Assembly: GCA_015062005.1 (NCBI GenBank)
Contig: SUVL01000008.1
Coordinates: 28,301 to 92,300, forward strand
Origin: Akkermansiaceae bacterium
GTDB taxonomy: Bacteria; Verrucomicrobiota; Verrucomicrobiia; Verrucomicrobiales; Akkermansiaceae
DNA length: 64,000 nucleotides
Direction of reading: 5' to 3'
The position numbers and the translations under genes are program-made. The stretch's first letter is position 1, and every line of letters begins with the position of its first letter. Of the stretch, positions 28,536 through 36,666 are shown one piece after another. The notes under the pieces were generated by a model that saw only the letters and a list, made by a program, of their open reading frames with translations, searched no databases and was not told the origin of the DNA.

Positions 28536-30665
28536 TTACTTGACCTGCACGGGCGTGTTTTCTTCCATATCCGCCAGGTGGGAGGTGATGACCTGCTCAC
28601 CCGGCAGCAGCCCGGTGAAGACGGATACCCGGCCATCTTCCGCTGCACTGCCGCAGATGATGCGGCGCACCAGGGCGCGGTTGTGCTTCACGACATACAC
28701 GTACTTACCCCGGGAATCCGTGAGCACCGCCTCCGCCGGTACCCCCAGCACCGGGAACTCCGCCTTGCGGTGTACGCGCACACTCACCACACCACCGGGG
28801 GCCAGGCTGCGGTCGGCGTTCTCGAACACTGCCCACACGTTCTGGGTGCCGGTGCCGGGCTGGATTTCATTGTCGCAGAAGGCCACCCGGCCTTTTTCCG
28901 CAATTTCCTCGCCGGTGGCGGTCACCAGGGTGAGCTCCGCCTGCTGCTCCAGCTTGTCGGAGCTGCCGTAGATGGAGAGAATATCTTTCTCGCTCAGCGG
29001 AAAACGCGCGTAAATGGGGCTCAGCTGCACCACGCGGGCCAGCGGGGTCTTGATGTCGGTCACATAGTTACCCTTGGACACCAGGGTGCGGCCGATGCGG
29101 CCCCCCAGCGGCGCCTTTACCACGCAGCGGTCCAGGTCATCCTGCGCCACGGCCAGGCGGGCCTGCGCGGCATCCCGGGCGGCCTGCAGCTCATTGAGCG
29201 TGGCGCGGGCGTTTTCCAGGTCGTCCTTGCTGCTGGCGTTCACTTCCAGCAGTTTCTGCTGGCGTTCGTACTTGGTGCGGGCATCGTTGATTTTCACATC
29301 CAGCTGCTCCACGGCAGCTTTTCCGGCATCCACCGTGGCCTGGTAGCGCGTGGGGTCTATGTGGAAGAGCTCAGCTCCCTTCTGCACGCGTTCGCCTTCC
29401 GTGAAGTTGCGTTCCTGCAGCACTCCCTGCACCAGCGGCCGCAGCTCCACGGTGTTGATAGCCTCCAGTCGCGCGGTTTCAATCGTCAGTACCGTGGGGT
29501 CAGTCATTTCCTGCACCGTTGCGGCATCCACCTCCACCGGAGCCAGTTCGCCACCCTGGGCAGAGCCGGGTTCATTCAAGCCCGCATCCGCAAAGACCGG
29601 GTGTACCGTGGCGCCGGGGCGGGTCTTGTGCGAACCATCGCTGATGACGATTTCCCCGGGTTCGATACCCTCGTAGACGGATTGCAGGCGGCCCTGCACC
29701 GTGCCGGCGGTCACATTGCGGCGGGAGACCTTGTTTTCTGCATCGATGACGTAGACGAAGGCTCCCGAGGTGTCGTAGTGGATGGCCGTGAGGGGCACCA
29801 TGCAGACCTCGCGCATGGTGTTCAGGCTCACGTACAGCGCGCCGATTCCCCGGTGGGTCAGCAGCTTTCCGGGGTTTTCGAACTCCGCCCACAGGGTGTA
29901 CGAATCCGTGCTGCCGCTCAGCTGGTTATCCACGATGGTGATGCGCCCCTTGCCGGGGTAATTGCGCCCGTTGGCGGTCACCAGTTGCACATTCGTCACG
30001 TGGCCTATTTCCTTCGGCCCCCGGAAAATGCCATTCACATCGTTCTGGCTCAGCGGGAAACGCACGTAGATGGGGTCCATCTGCGCGATGGTGGTGATAG
30101 CCTCGCCGCGGGTGATGTAGTTCCCCTCGCCCTTGGGCAGACGCCCGATGCGGCCGCTGATTTCGGCGTAAATCTTGCAATCGGCCAGGTCCTTGGCGGC
30201 GCGTGCCAGCTCAGCATTGGCGCCGGCCTTGCGTGCCTTGAGCTCTTCCAGGGTGGCCTTGGCGGTTTCCATATCCTCGCGCGAGGCAGCCTGCTGGGCG
30301 GCCAGGGCGTTGAGGCGGTTGAAACGGCCGGTGGCGTAGGTAATCTGCGCATCAAGCTGGGCAATGGCGGCTTCCGCCTCTTCGACCGCTGCCACATAGC
30401 GCAGCGGGTCTATCTCCAGCAGCAGGTCTCCTTCCTTCACATGGGCGCCTTCCTGGAAATGGACCTTCACCAGCCGGCCCTCCACCCCCGAGCGCACCGT
30501 CACGTGGCGCACTGCCTCGGTGTGGCCTATGCTCTTGCGCACTATCTTATCCTGCCCGAGTACCGCTTTTTCGGCCTGCACATAGGTTACCATCCTGCCT
30601 GGCTGTTGTGCTGTCGCCATTCCGCCCAGCAGCAGGGTTACGGCATATATTGAACTCTTTCGCAT
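28536..30665 (-). CDS. Double-length RND periplasmic adaptor (two fused MFP units)
   Basis: At 709 residues this is about twice a normal adaptor (360-400). After a signal segment (1-19), two complete membrane-fusion-protein units follow. Unit 1 (about 30-375) contains lipoyl half GRLVKVHFQEGAHVKEGDLL, a coiled-coil hairpin, second lipoyl half, beta-barrel and membrane-proximal part. Unit 2 (about 395-709) repeats this with GVLQERNFTEGERVQKGAEL, IDPTRYQATVDAGKAAVEQL and RFPLSEKDILSIYG, matching YVRFPLSQNDVNGIF in unit 1. It bridges the permease to an outer-membrane channel. Because pumps use six adaptors per three permeases, a fused dimer would give one chain per permease. Confidence 0.9.
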   Translation of the reverse strand: MRKSSIYAVTLLLGGMATAQQPGRMVTYVQAEKAVLGQDKIVRKSIGHTEAVRHVTVRSGVEGRLVKVHFQEGAHVKEGDLLLEIDPLRYVAAVEEAEAAIAQLDAQITYATGRFNRLNALAAQQAASREDMETAKATLEELKARKAGANAELARAAKDLADCKIYAEISGRIGRLPKGEGNYITRGEAITTIAQMDPIYVRFPLSQNDVNGIFRGPKEIGHVTNVQLVTANGRNYPGKGRITIVDNQLSGSTDSYTLWAEFENPGKLLTHRGIGALYVSLNTMREVCMVPLTAIHYDTSGAFVYVIDAENKVSRRNVTAGTVQGRLQSVYEGIEPGEIVISDGSHKTRPGATVHPVFADAGLNEPGSAQGGELAPVEVDAATVQEMTDPTVLTIETARLEAINTVELRPLVQGVLQERNFTEGERVQKGAELFHIDPTRYQATVDAGKAAVEQLDVKINDARTKYERQQKLLEVNASSKDDLENARATLNELQAARDAAQARLAVAQDDLDRCVVKAPLGGRIGRTLVSKGNYVTDIKTPLARVVQLSPIYARFPLSEKDILSIYGSSDKLEQQAELTLVTATGEEIAEKGRVAFCDNEIQPGTGTQNVWAVFENADRSLAPGGVVSVRVHRKAEFPVLGVPAEAVLTDSRGKYVYVVKHNRALVRRIICGSAAEDGRVSVFTGLLPGEQVITSHLADMEENTPVQVK

Positions 30666-30830
30666 CTTTTTTGAAAAGTTAAAATACCTGACTCGTCTAT
30701 CTTACCACCGAGCCCGCATGCACGCAAGCTGCAAATGGTGACATATCTGCCACATTCTCTACAGCAGGGTACGAAAAAGGCGTGCAGATTCTACGCGCCT
30801 TTCTATAACTGTTGGAGCGTTGCCACCGGG

Positions 30831-31619
30831 TTACTCAATCACGCTCCAGAGGCGGCCGTTGCGGGCGCGGATGAGGCGGATATCCAGGTCGAAGGCGGCG
30901 CGGAGGTTCTGCTCGGTGAGCACGTCATCGCGCGAGCCGTAGGCCTGGATTTCGCCCTGGCGCAGAATCATGCCGCGGTCAAACTCAGGCAGAATATCCT
31001 CAATGCGCTGGGTGATGAAGATGATGGTGAGCTCCGGGTGGGTGCGGGCCAGCTCCGCGATGGTGCCGAGCAGGAACTCGCGCCCGGCAATGTCGAGGTA
31101 GACGCTGGGTTCATCCAGTATCATGAGCTCGGGCTGCGTCATGAGCGCGCGGGCAATGAGCACCTTCACCTGCTCGCCGCTGCTCATGGTGGCCACCGTG
31201 CGCTCCATGAGGTGCCCGGCCCTCAGGCTGCGCATGAGCCCGGCGGCGCGCTCTTCCTCCTCCGCTGTGGGCTCGCGGTAGAGGCCGATGGTGGCATCCG
31301 GCCCGCTGAGCACCATCTCCCGCCCGGTCCATTCGCGGTCGCCCAGCCACTGGTGCATGAGCGGGCTCACCCAGGCGATGCGCTTGCGCAGCTCCTGCAG
31401 GTTCACCGTGCCGAAACGGCGGCCCAGCACCTCTACCGTGGCGCCGAAAAGCGGCCAGGCATAGCCCATGAGCATGCGCACCAGCGTGGTTTTGCCGGCG
31501 CCGTTGGCGCCCAGGATGAAGCAGCGCTCCCCCTTTTTCACCTGCCAGTTGATGCTGTGCAGAATTTCACGGCCGCTGAGGTAGACGGTGGCTTTTTCGA
31601 CATTGATGACTTTTTCCAT
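30831..31619 (-). CDS. ABC transporter ATP-binding protein, stand-alone
   Basis: Starting at the ATG at 31619 (MEKVINVEKATVYLSG), a 262-residue single ATPase domain. Walker A GANGAGKTT (about 33-41), Q-loop WVSPLMHQ, signature ATMSSGEQVKVLIARAL (an SSGEQ variant of LSGGQ), Walker B LMILDEPSVYLD and switch His in FITQRIEDI (Gln in place of the usual His). No permease is adjacent. The variants recall the ModF/YbbA-like cytoplasmic ABC ATPases, but the transported or remodelled partner is unknown. The gene follows ilvC after that gene's terminator. Confidence 0.85.
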   Translation of the reverse strand: MEKVINVEKATVYLSGREILHSINWQVKKGERCFILGANGAGKTTLVRMLMGYAWPLFGATVEVLGRRFGTVNLQELRKRIAWVSPLMHQWLGDREWTGREMVLSGPDATIGLYREPTAEEEERAAGLMRSLRAGHLMERTVATMSSGEQVKVLIARALMTQPELMILDEPSVYLDIAGREFLLGTIAELARTHPELTIIFITQRIEDILPEFDRGMILRQGEIQAYGSRDDVLTEQNLRAAFDLDIRLIRARNGRLWSVIE

Positions 31620-31633
31620 GGTCGCAGGGGCGT

Positions 31634-31669
31634 AAAAAGATTCGGCGGGTTGGAGCAACCCGCCGAATC
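31634..31669 (-). terminator. Rho-independent terminator of ilvC
   Basis: Arms gattcggcgggtt (31639-31651) and aacccgccgaatc (31657-31669), followed on the minus strand by TTTTTACG. Confidence 0.92.
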
Positions 31670-31686
31670 GTGAGATTGATGTGTGA

Positions 31687-32667
31687 TTAGTTGCGTTCGA
31701 AGAGGGAGCGGATCTTGCTGCCCACGATTTCGACCGGGTGCTCAGCCAGAGCGGCGCGCTTGGCCAGCAGGTTGGGGGCGCCGGCTGCGGCTTCGGCCAG
31801 CCACACGCGGGCGAACTCGCCGCTTTCGATGCGCTTGAGGCTTTCCTTCATCTTCTCCTTCACCTCCGGCCCCAGAATCTGCGGGCCGTTGTAGTACTCA
31901 CCGAACTCAGCGGTGTTGGAGATGACGCTGTTCATGGCCTGGATGCCCTTGTTGTAGATGATATCCACGATGAGCTTGGCCTCGTGTACGCACTCGAAGT
32001 AGGCCATCTCGGCGGGGTAGCCGGCTTCGATGAGGGTCTCGAAACCGTACTTCATGAGGTCCACCAGACCACCGCAGAGCACGTTCTGCTCGCCGAAAAG
32101 GTCCTCGTAGGTCTCCTGCTGCATGGTGCATTCCAGCACGCCGCCGCGGGTCAGACCCTCTGCCTTGGCCATGGCCAGGGCGGTCTGCTGGGCGTTGCCG
32201 CTCGGGTTCTGCCACACCGCGATGAGACCCGGGCAGCCGAAACCTTCCTCGAATACGCGGCGCACCTCGGTGCCCGGCCCCTTCGGAGCCACCATGATCA
32301 CGTCCACATCTGCCGGCGGCACGATGGTCTTGAACACGTAGGCAAAACCGTGGGAGCAGCACAGCGTCTTGCCGGCTGCCAGGTTCGGCTTGATCTGCGT
32401 CTCGTACACCTCGCCGTGGTGCTCATCCGGCAGGAGAATGTGGATGATATCAGCCTTGGCGGCTGCCTCGGCCACGGGCATTACTTCAAAACCGTCCTGT
32501 GCGGCGGCGTCCCAGCTCTTGCCGGGGCGGATGCCGATGATTACGTGCACACCGCTGTCGCGCATGCAGAGAGCCTGGGCGCGGCCCTGGGCACCATAGC
32601 CGATTACGGCCACTGTCTTGCCGTTGAGAACGCTCACATCGGCGTCCTTGTCGTGGAGAATGTTCAT
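31687..32667 (-). CDS. ilvC: Ketol-acid reductoisomerase
   Basis: NADPH/Mg enzyme of valine, isoleucine and leucine synthesis, isomerising and reducing acetolactate. The 326 residues make it a short class I enzyme. Rossmann loop VIGYGAQGRAQALCMRDSG at about 19-37, CCSHGFAY near 107, MVAPKGPGTEVRR, and the metal-binding segment DLFGEQNVLCGG (Asp/Glu pair) with later ECVHEAKLI are all present. The gene stands alone with its own promoter and terminator; other ilv genes are not in the window. Confidence 0.96.
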   Translation of the reverse strand: MNILHDKDADVSVLNGKTVAVIGYGAQGRAQALCMRDSGVHVIIGIRPGKSWDAAAQDGFEVMPVAEAAAKADIIHILLPDEHHGEVYETQIKPNLAAGKTLCCSHGFAYVFKTIVPPADVDVIMVAPKGPGTEVRRVFEEGFGCPGLIAVWQNPSGNAQQTALAMAKAEGLTRGGVLECTMQQETYEDLFGEQNVLCGGLVDLMKYGFETLIEAGYPAEMAYFECVHEAKLIVDIIYNKGIQAMNSVISNTAEFGEYYNGPQILGPEVKEKMKESLKRIESGEFARVWLAEAAAGAPNLLAKRAALAEHPVEIVGSKIRSLFERN

Positions 32668-32722
32668 GATTATTTCTGGGGTTGAGTGTTCAGGCTTGCA
32701 TCGCCCGAATGGTCAGGTCTGG

Positions 32723-32750
32723 ATTGTAGCAGCGGTCGCCTGCATTGCAA
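32723..32750 (-). promoter_or_regulatory. Promoter of ilvC
   Basis: On the minus strand: TTGCAA, 16-base spacer, TACAAT, leaving about 50 bases of leader before the ilvC start. No attenuator hairpin or leader peptide is evident in that short leader. Confidence 0.6.
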
Positions 32751-32827
32751 GCTAAATTTGTGTATTCAAGCGGGATATAGGTTATTTTTCTTGCGGTGGC
32801 GGTGAAATATGGTACAGTAGAGGGCGT

Positions 32828-33619
32828 ATGAAGCTTCGCATTTCTCCCCGGCTCTCTGCCGGTTTCACTCTGATTGAATTGATGGTGGTAATCGCCATCA
32901 TGGTGACGCTGGCCAGCATCGCCGGCACGGCTATCTATTCCCACATGGGCGCGGGCGATGAGGCCAAGTGCCGCGCCCAGCTTGAGCAGCTGCACCAGCT
33001 CGGCATCAAGTACAGCCAGGATATTGCCCACCCGGCCCTCCTGCCCACCAGCGGCATGGATGATAACGAGGATACCGACACGGTGAACGAGACCGATGGC
33101 TGGTGGATTTCCATCGCCCCCGAGCTGGATGCCGTAGTATTCCCCCGCCAGATGGGCGGCAAGATGAAGGTTTCCTCCATCTTCCACTGCCCGGCTGACC
33201 ACCGCGCCGATATCGGCTCCGACAGCACCTTCGCTGCCGATGAAAAGAGCGTTTCCTACGTCTCCTGGACCGATGCTACCGAAGACCCCGAAAACCCGAA
33301 TTCCTGCATCCGCACCACGGCTAAGCAGAATCTGGATAAATTGCCCTGGCTTTCCGATGGCAACCCGGTGAAGGGTGAAAGCGTGACCAGCTCAGACTCC
33401 TTCAAGAAGATGGTGATGCCCGCAGCCGAGCGCCACAACGGCAAAATCATGGTGGTATACGCCAGCGGTATGGTGAAGGCCATCGAGGTGGAGGAAGACG
33501 CCGCCGCTGATAAACTCTTCAGGAAATTTGCTCCGGACCTGGCCGCGAAGGCCGAAAAGGAAGGCAAGAAGGGTAAGAATGGTAAGAAAGCCCGCCAGGC
33601 TGCCGATGATGAAGAATGA
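32828..33619 (+). CDS. Prepilin/pseudopilin-like protein (type II secretion or type IV pilus)
   Basis: The 263 residues carry a type III prepilin signal: a short basic leader, then AG/FTLIELMVVIAIMVTLASIAG with Glu at +5 of the mature form, cut by prepilin peptidase and N-methylated. The rest shows a pilin-type globular domain with a C-terminal FKKMVMPAAERHNGKIMVVYASGMVKAI segment, as in the DUF1559/GspG-like secreted pseudopilins common in Verrucomicrobiota and Planctomycetes. The tail is Lys/Ala rich. No other pilus genes adjoin; it overlaps the tilS start by 14 bases. Confidence 0.85.
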   Translation: MKLRISPRLSAGFTLIELMVVIAIMVTLASIAGTAIYSHMGAGDEAKCRAQLEQLHQLGIKYSQDIAHPALLPTSGMDDNEDTDTVNETDGWWISIAPELDAVVFPRQMGGKMKVSSIFHCPADHRADIGSDSTFAADEKSVSYVSWTDATEDPENPNSCIRTTAKQNLDKLPWLSDGNPVKGESVTSSDSFKKMVMPAAERHNGKIMVVYASGMVKAIEVEEDAAADKLFRKFAPDLAAKAEKEGKKGKNGKKARQAADDEE

Positions 33620-34565
33620 TGCACCTGCGCCGCTGCCCCTGGAGCCGGACTGCCTGCCGTACTTGCAGCAACCGGTGGTGCTGGGGCTCAGCGGCGGGAG
33701 AGATTCTGTGGCCCTGTTGCACCTGCTGGTGCAGCAGGGTTGCGCTGTCCGGGCCCTTCATGTGCACCACGGCATCCGCGGCGCTGAGGCCGATGCCGAT
33801 GCCGCCTTCTGCGCCCGCCTCTGCCACGAGCTCGATGTACCTTTCGAACTGCAGCGGGTGGATGTGCCGGCCCTGGCCACAGAGCAGGGCGTTTCCCTGG
33901 AAACCGCCGGGCGCCACGCCCGCCGCTGGCTGCTGGCCGCCGCCGCCCGCCGTTGCAAAGGCGGGGTGGTGGCGCTTGCCCACCATGCCGATGACCAGGC
34001 CGAAACCGTGCTCTTCCGCCTCGCACGCGGCTCTGCCGGCCTGCGCGGCATGCAGCCGGTGCATGTAGCCAGCGGTATCACCTGGGTGCGCCCCATGCTC
34101 AGCTGGCGCCGCGCTGAAATCACCGCCTGGCTCCGGCAGATGGGCCAGAACTGGCGAGATGACGCCACCAACGCCGTGGCGGATGTAGCCCGCAATTCCC
34201 TGCGCCTGGAGGCTCTCCCCGCGTTGAACAAGGCACTGGGGCGCGATGTAACCCCCATCCTCGGCCGCAGTGCCCGCCTGCATGCCGAAACCATCGATGC
34301 CCTGGAAGCCGCCCTGCAGTCCCTGCCATCCCGCGACCCCCAGGGGCGCCTCTACCTCCCCTTTGTCTGGCAGCAGCCCCTCGCGCTGCAAAAGGCCATC
34401 GTGCGCCATTACCTGCAGCAGAACTCCGTCCCCGACATCAGTGAGGAACTGGTGCTCGCCATCGTGGCCATTCTGCCGGCAGATGCACCCGCTTCCCGCG
34501 TGAACCTCCCCGGCAACCGCCAGGCCGCCCGCCGCGAACGCCGCCTCCTCATCACCCCGGCCTGA
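33606..34565 (+). CDS. tilS: tRNA(Ile)-lysidine synthase
   Basis: Modifies C34 of tRNA-Ile(CAU) to lysidine so it reads AUA. The PP-loop SGGRDSVALLHLL (about 32-44; Arg/Asp in the PP-loop is normal for TilS: SGGxDS), HVHHGIRGAEADADA near 55-70 and AHHADDQAETVLFRLARGSAGLRGM near 125-150 are diagnostic. At 319 residues it is a short form, lacking the C-terminal domain of the 432-residue E. coli enzyme, as seen in several phyla. The first of two adjacent ATGs (33606 and 33609) is used. It overlaps the pilin-like gene, so the two are translationally coupled. Confidence 0.9.
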   Translation: MMKNDAPAPLPLEPDCLPYLQQPVVLGLSGGRDSVALLHLLVQQGCAVRALHVHHGIRGAEADADAAFCARLCHELDVPFELQRVDVPALATEQGVSLETAGRHARRWLLAAAARRCKGGVVALAHHADDQAETVLFRLARGSAGLRGMQPVHVASGITWVRPMLSWRRAEITAWLRQMGQNWRDDATNAVADVARNSLRLEALPALNKALGRDVTPILGRSARLHAETIDALEAALQSLPSRDPQGRLYLPFVWQQPLALQKAIVRHYLQQNSVPDISEELVLAIVAILPADAPASRVNLPGNRQAARRERRLLITPA

Positions 34566-34811
34566 ATAGCTCTGACGCGCTCTTACCCCCGCCTGCCACC
34601 TTACGCCCGTTTCACGGGCTTAAAGTTCCGCTCCCATCTCCGGCTATCGCCACCGCCGTGACATGCCCTTCGGCTCGCCACTGCACATCAAACAGTTCAA
34701 CACTGGCGGGCGAATGCCCGCGGAATTTTTTACTTCGTAACTCGTAATTCGTAACTCGTAATTCCAGTATCGTGCTTCTTGCTGAAAAAAAGCGGGGGGT
34801 ACCCGGCTTGC
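34566..34811. other. Intergenic stretch with repeated TCGTAACTCGTAAT
   Basis: No gene seen. The AACTCGTAATTCGTAACTCG block at about 34738-34762 is the same simple repeat found beside the repeat elements at 38.7 kb and 61.29 kb. Confidence 0.6.
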
Positions 34812-35357
34812 TCACTTGAGCAGCTCATCAATGAGGAAATCGCCGGTAACCATCCAGTAGCGCATGGTGAGCCCGGCCAGGAAGGCCGCTGCCAGGATGG
34901 CAATCACATACAGGCGGCGGAGGATGATGTGCAGCGCACCGTCCTCCTGGGTGTAGGAGGCAGTGGAAAGGATGGAGGAGTCGCCGCTGCTCTTCTTCAA
35001 CTTCTTTTTTTTCTTCTTCTTGGGCTCATCAGCTGCTTCTTCCGCAGCCGTGGTCTCAGCGGCAGCATCGTCATACATCAGCATGGCGGAACCAACGTGG
35101 TAGACCGCGCGGGGCACGAGAATGGCGGCTTGCGTGGGCTGGCTTTCCGCCAGGAGCGTGGCTCCCTCAGTGGCAATGGCAATCACGTAGCCCTCCTCCT
35201 GCAGGGTGATAGTGCAGTGCTGGGGCAGTAGATCCGTGATGTGCGGCAGGGAAATGGAACAATCCGCCCCCGACCCGATGAGGAGCACAGAGCCATCCTC
35301 GGGCAGGTTGTAGCGGTAGTCGTTACCGGAAGCGTCGATGATATCGATAGCGGGCAT
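34812..35357 (-). CDS. FHA-like domain protein with C-terminal membrane anchor
   Basis: Chosen start at 35357 (MPAIDIIDASGND), 181 residues. The N-terminal half (about 5-95) looks like a forkhead-associated domain: VLLIGSGADCSISLP matches the G-R/S-x-x-x-C/D-I-x-L-P core, followed by PQHCTITLQEEG in place of the usual S-x-x-H-A-x-I. A Lys-run linker (KKKKKKKLKKSSG) and one TM helix near the C-terminus (LYVIAILAAAFLAGLTM) follow. It would be a tail-anchored cytosolic reader of phosphothreonine, or a degenerate one, as the FHA Arg is not clear. No kinase adjoins. Confidence 0.65.
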   Translation of the reverse strand: MPAIDIIDASGNDYRYNLPEDGSVLLIGSGADCSISLPHITDLLPQHCTITLQEEGYVIAIATEGATLLAESQPTQAAILVPRAVYHVGSAMLMYDDAAAETTAAEEAADEPKKKKKKKLKKSSGDSSILSTASYTQEDGALHIILRRLYVIAILAAAFLAGLTMRYWMVTGDFLIDELLK

Positions 35358-35466
35358 ATACGCACCACAGTATGCCATATATACCGGAAAAGGCAAGGAA
35401 AAAGGTTCAGCCAGAGCAATTATTCCATATGAGCCCCAAAGATTTGGAACAAGGGGATTGACTATT

Positions 35467-35671
35467 GGGATCTTCTAAAAAGTCACTAAATGGGAATTTG
35501 GCGGGATGTACAAAGGACAAATTACAAAGGACAATTTAGGAGTTCCGCTCGCCTTAGGCTCGCCATTTTAAACAGCTGCGGCAAAGCCGCAGGGAACTTT
35601 CAAATTGTACTTTGTCCCTTGTACTTTCAAACATCAATTTGTTGATTATTTTCGAGTTTTTAGAAGTCCCC
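35467..35671. repeat. MITE-like repeat, copy 1
   Basis: The element begins gggatcttctaaaaa (35467-35481) and ends with the near-inverse tttttagaagtcccc. It shares an internal block with copy 2: agttccgct, cgccattttaaac, gctgcggcaa, gccgcagggaacttt and aattgtactttgtcc. It is non-coding. A 12-base direct repeat attgactattgg flanks it (35457-35468 and 35673-35684). The rest of the 35358-35843 gap holds a tgtcccaaa-family half site (about 35432-35450) and a hairpin at 35780-35811. Confidence 0.6.
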
Positions 35672-35779
35672 TATTGACTATTGGCGATTGGCGATTTGAA
35701 AGTTCCCTGCGGACAGCGCTGATGAGGGAGAATACCGCCTGCGGCGGTGTGAAAGCGGCGCAGGGTATTGCAGACAAGC

Positions 35780-35811
35780 AGGCCGCACCCTGTCTTGACG
35801 GGATGCGGCCT
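35780..35811 (-). terminator. Hairpin downstream of hpf
   Basis: Arms aggccgca(c)cc and ggg(a)tgcggcct pair with one bulge 33 bases after the hpf stop. The following minus-strand bases are GCTTGTCTG, only weakly T-rich, so it may end hpf transcription inefficiently. Confidence 0.4.
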
Positions 35812-35843
35812 GGAAAATTGCCAGAGTTTACAAGGGTGCGCGT

Positions 35844-36440
35844 TTATGCTTTCAGCTCGTTGCCCAACTCGATGATGGAGTATTCGCCCGGGCTGAGGCG
35901 GTAGACAATCTGCAGTACGTTGCGGCGGGCATTGCGATACAGCACAAAGGGCTTGCCGGAGATTTCCAGCTCCATGATGGCGTCTTCCTTGTACATGGTG
36001 CGCAGGTCGTAGCCCTCGCGGGAGATGCGTACCGGCTTCGGGTCTTCCGGGGCATCGGTGTCCACATCGTAGTCCAGCACTTCCTCCTCGTATACCTTTT
36101 CGTCCAGCTTGCGGATGCTCTTGGAGCGGTGCGGACGGAAGTGCTTCATGAGGCGGGTCTTGTGCTTGCGCATGCGGCGCATGATCTTCGTGATTGTCTC
36201 GTCGATGGCGGCGTACAAATCTTCGGAAGAGGTAGATGCCTGGATGGTTATGTGATCGGCACAGAACAACACAATTTCGGCCATCTGACGTTCCTTTTGT
36301 ACATCCACTACCACGCGGGCTTCCACAATCTTCGGGTAATCGATATGGATGGCCTCAATCTTCTTTGTGGCGAATTCGCGGATGGCATCAGTCACTTCAA
36401 TATGACGGCCCGTAACAGTAATATTAGTATCACTCGGCAT
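35844..36440 (-). CDS. hpf: Ribosome hibernation-promoting factor, long form
   Basis: The 198 residues have an N-terminal S30AE domain (about 5-105: ITVTGRHIEVTDAIREFA, DLYAAIDETITKIMRRMRKHK) that sits in the 30S decoding and tRNA channel. A variable linker and a C-terminal domain follow (about 140-198: KPVRISREGYDLRTMYKEDAIMELEISGKPFVLYRNA) that dimerises 70S ribosomes. This is long HPF, which by itself makes 100S particles. It stands alone; its leader (36441-36600) shows no special element. Confidence 0.93.
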   Translation of the reverse strand: MPSDTNITVTGRHIEVTDAIREFATKKIEAIHIDYPKIVEARVVVDVQKERQMAEIVLFCADHITIQASTSSEDLYAAIDETITKIMRRMRKHKTRLMKHFRPHRSKSIRKLDEKVYEEEVLDYDVDTDAPEDPKPVRISREGYDLRTMYKEDAIMELEISGKPFVLYRNARRNVLQIVYRLSPGEYSIIELGNELKA

Positions 36441-36605
36441 GGTTTTTACCTCTTTCTATTGGTTTGGTTGGTTTTCTGTGCAGCTGGTAGCAAATGCCGC
36501 TACTGTTCTGCAATACTCATCATAACCTGCTTTGTGATTTTTGCAAGATAATTCTGCTTTGAATAGTAAAAAAAAGTCCCGGTTGTGCCGGGGGGCGTGC
36601 GGAAG

Positions 36606-36640
36606 AAAAGAGGGGTGGGAACCACCTGGTTCCCACCCCT
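36606..36640 (-). terminator. Rho-independent terminator of the SulP gene
   Basis: Arms aggggtgggaacca (36611-36624) and tggttcccacccct (36627-36640), followed on the minus strand by CTTTTC. Confidence 0.88.
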
Positions 36641-36666
36641 TCCTGCACAGACTGTGTGAGGAGCGC

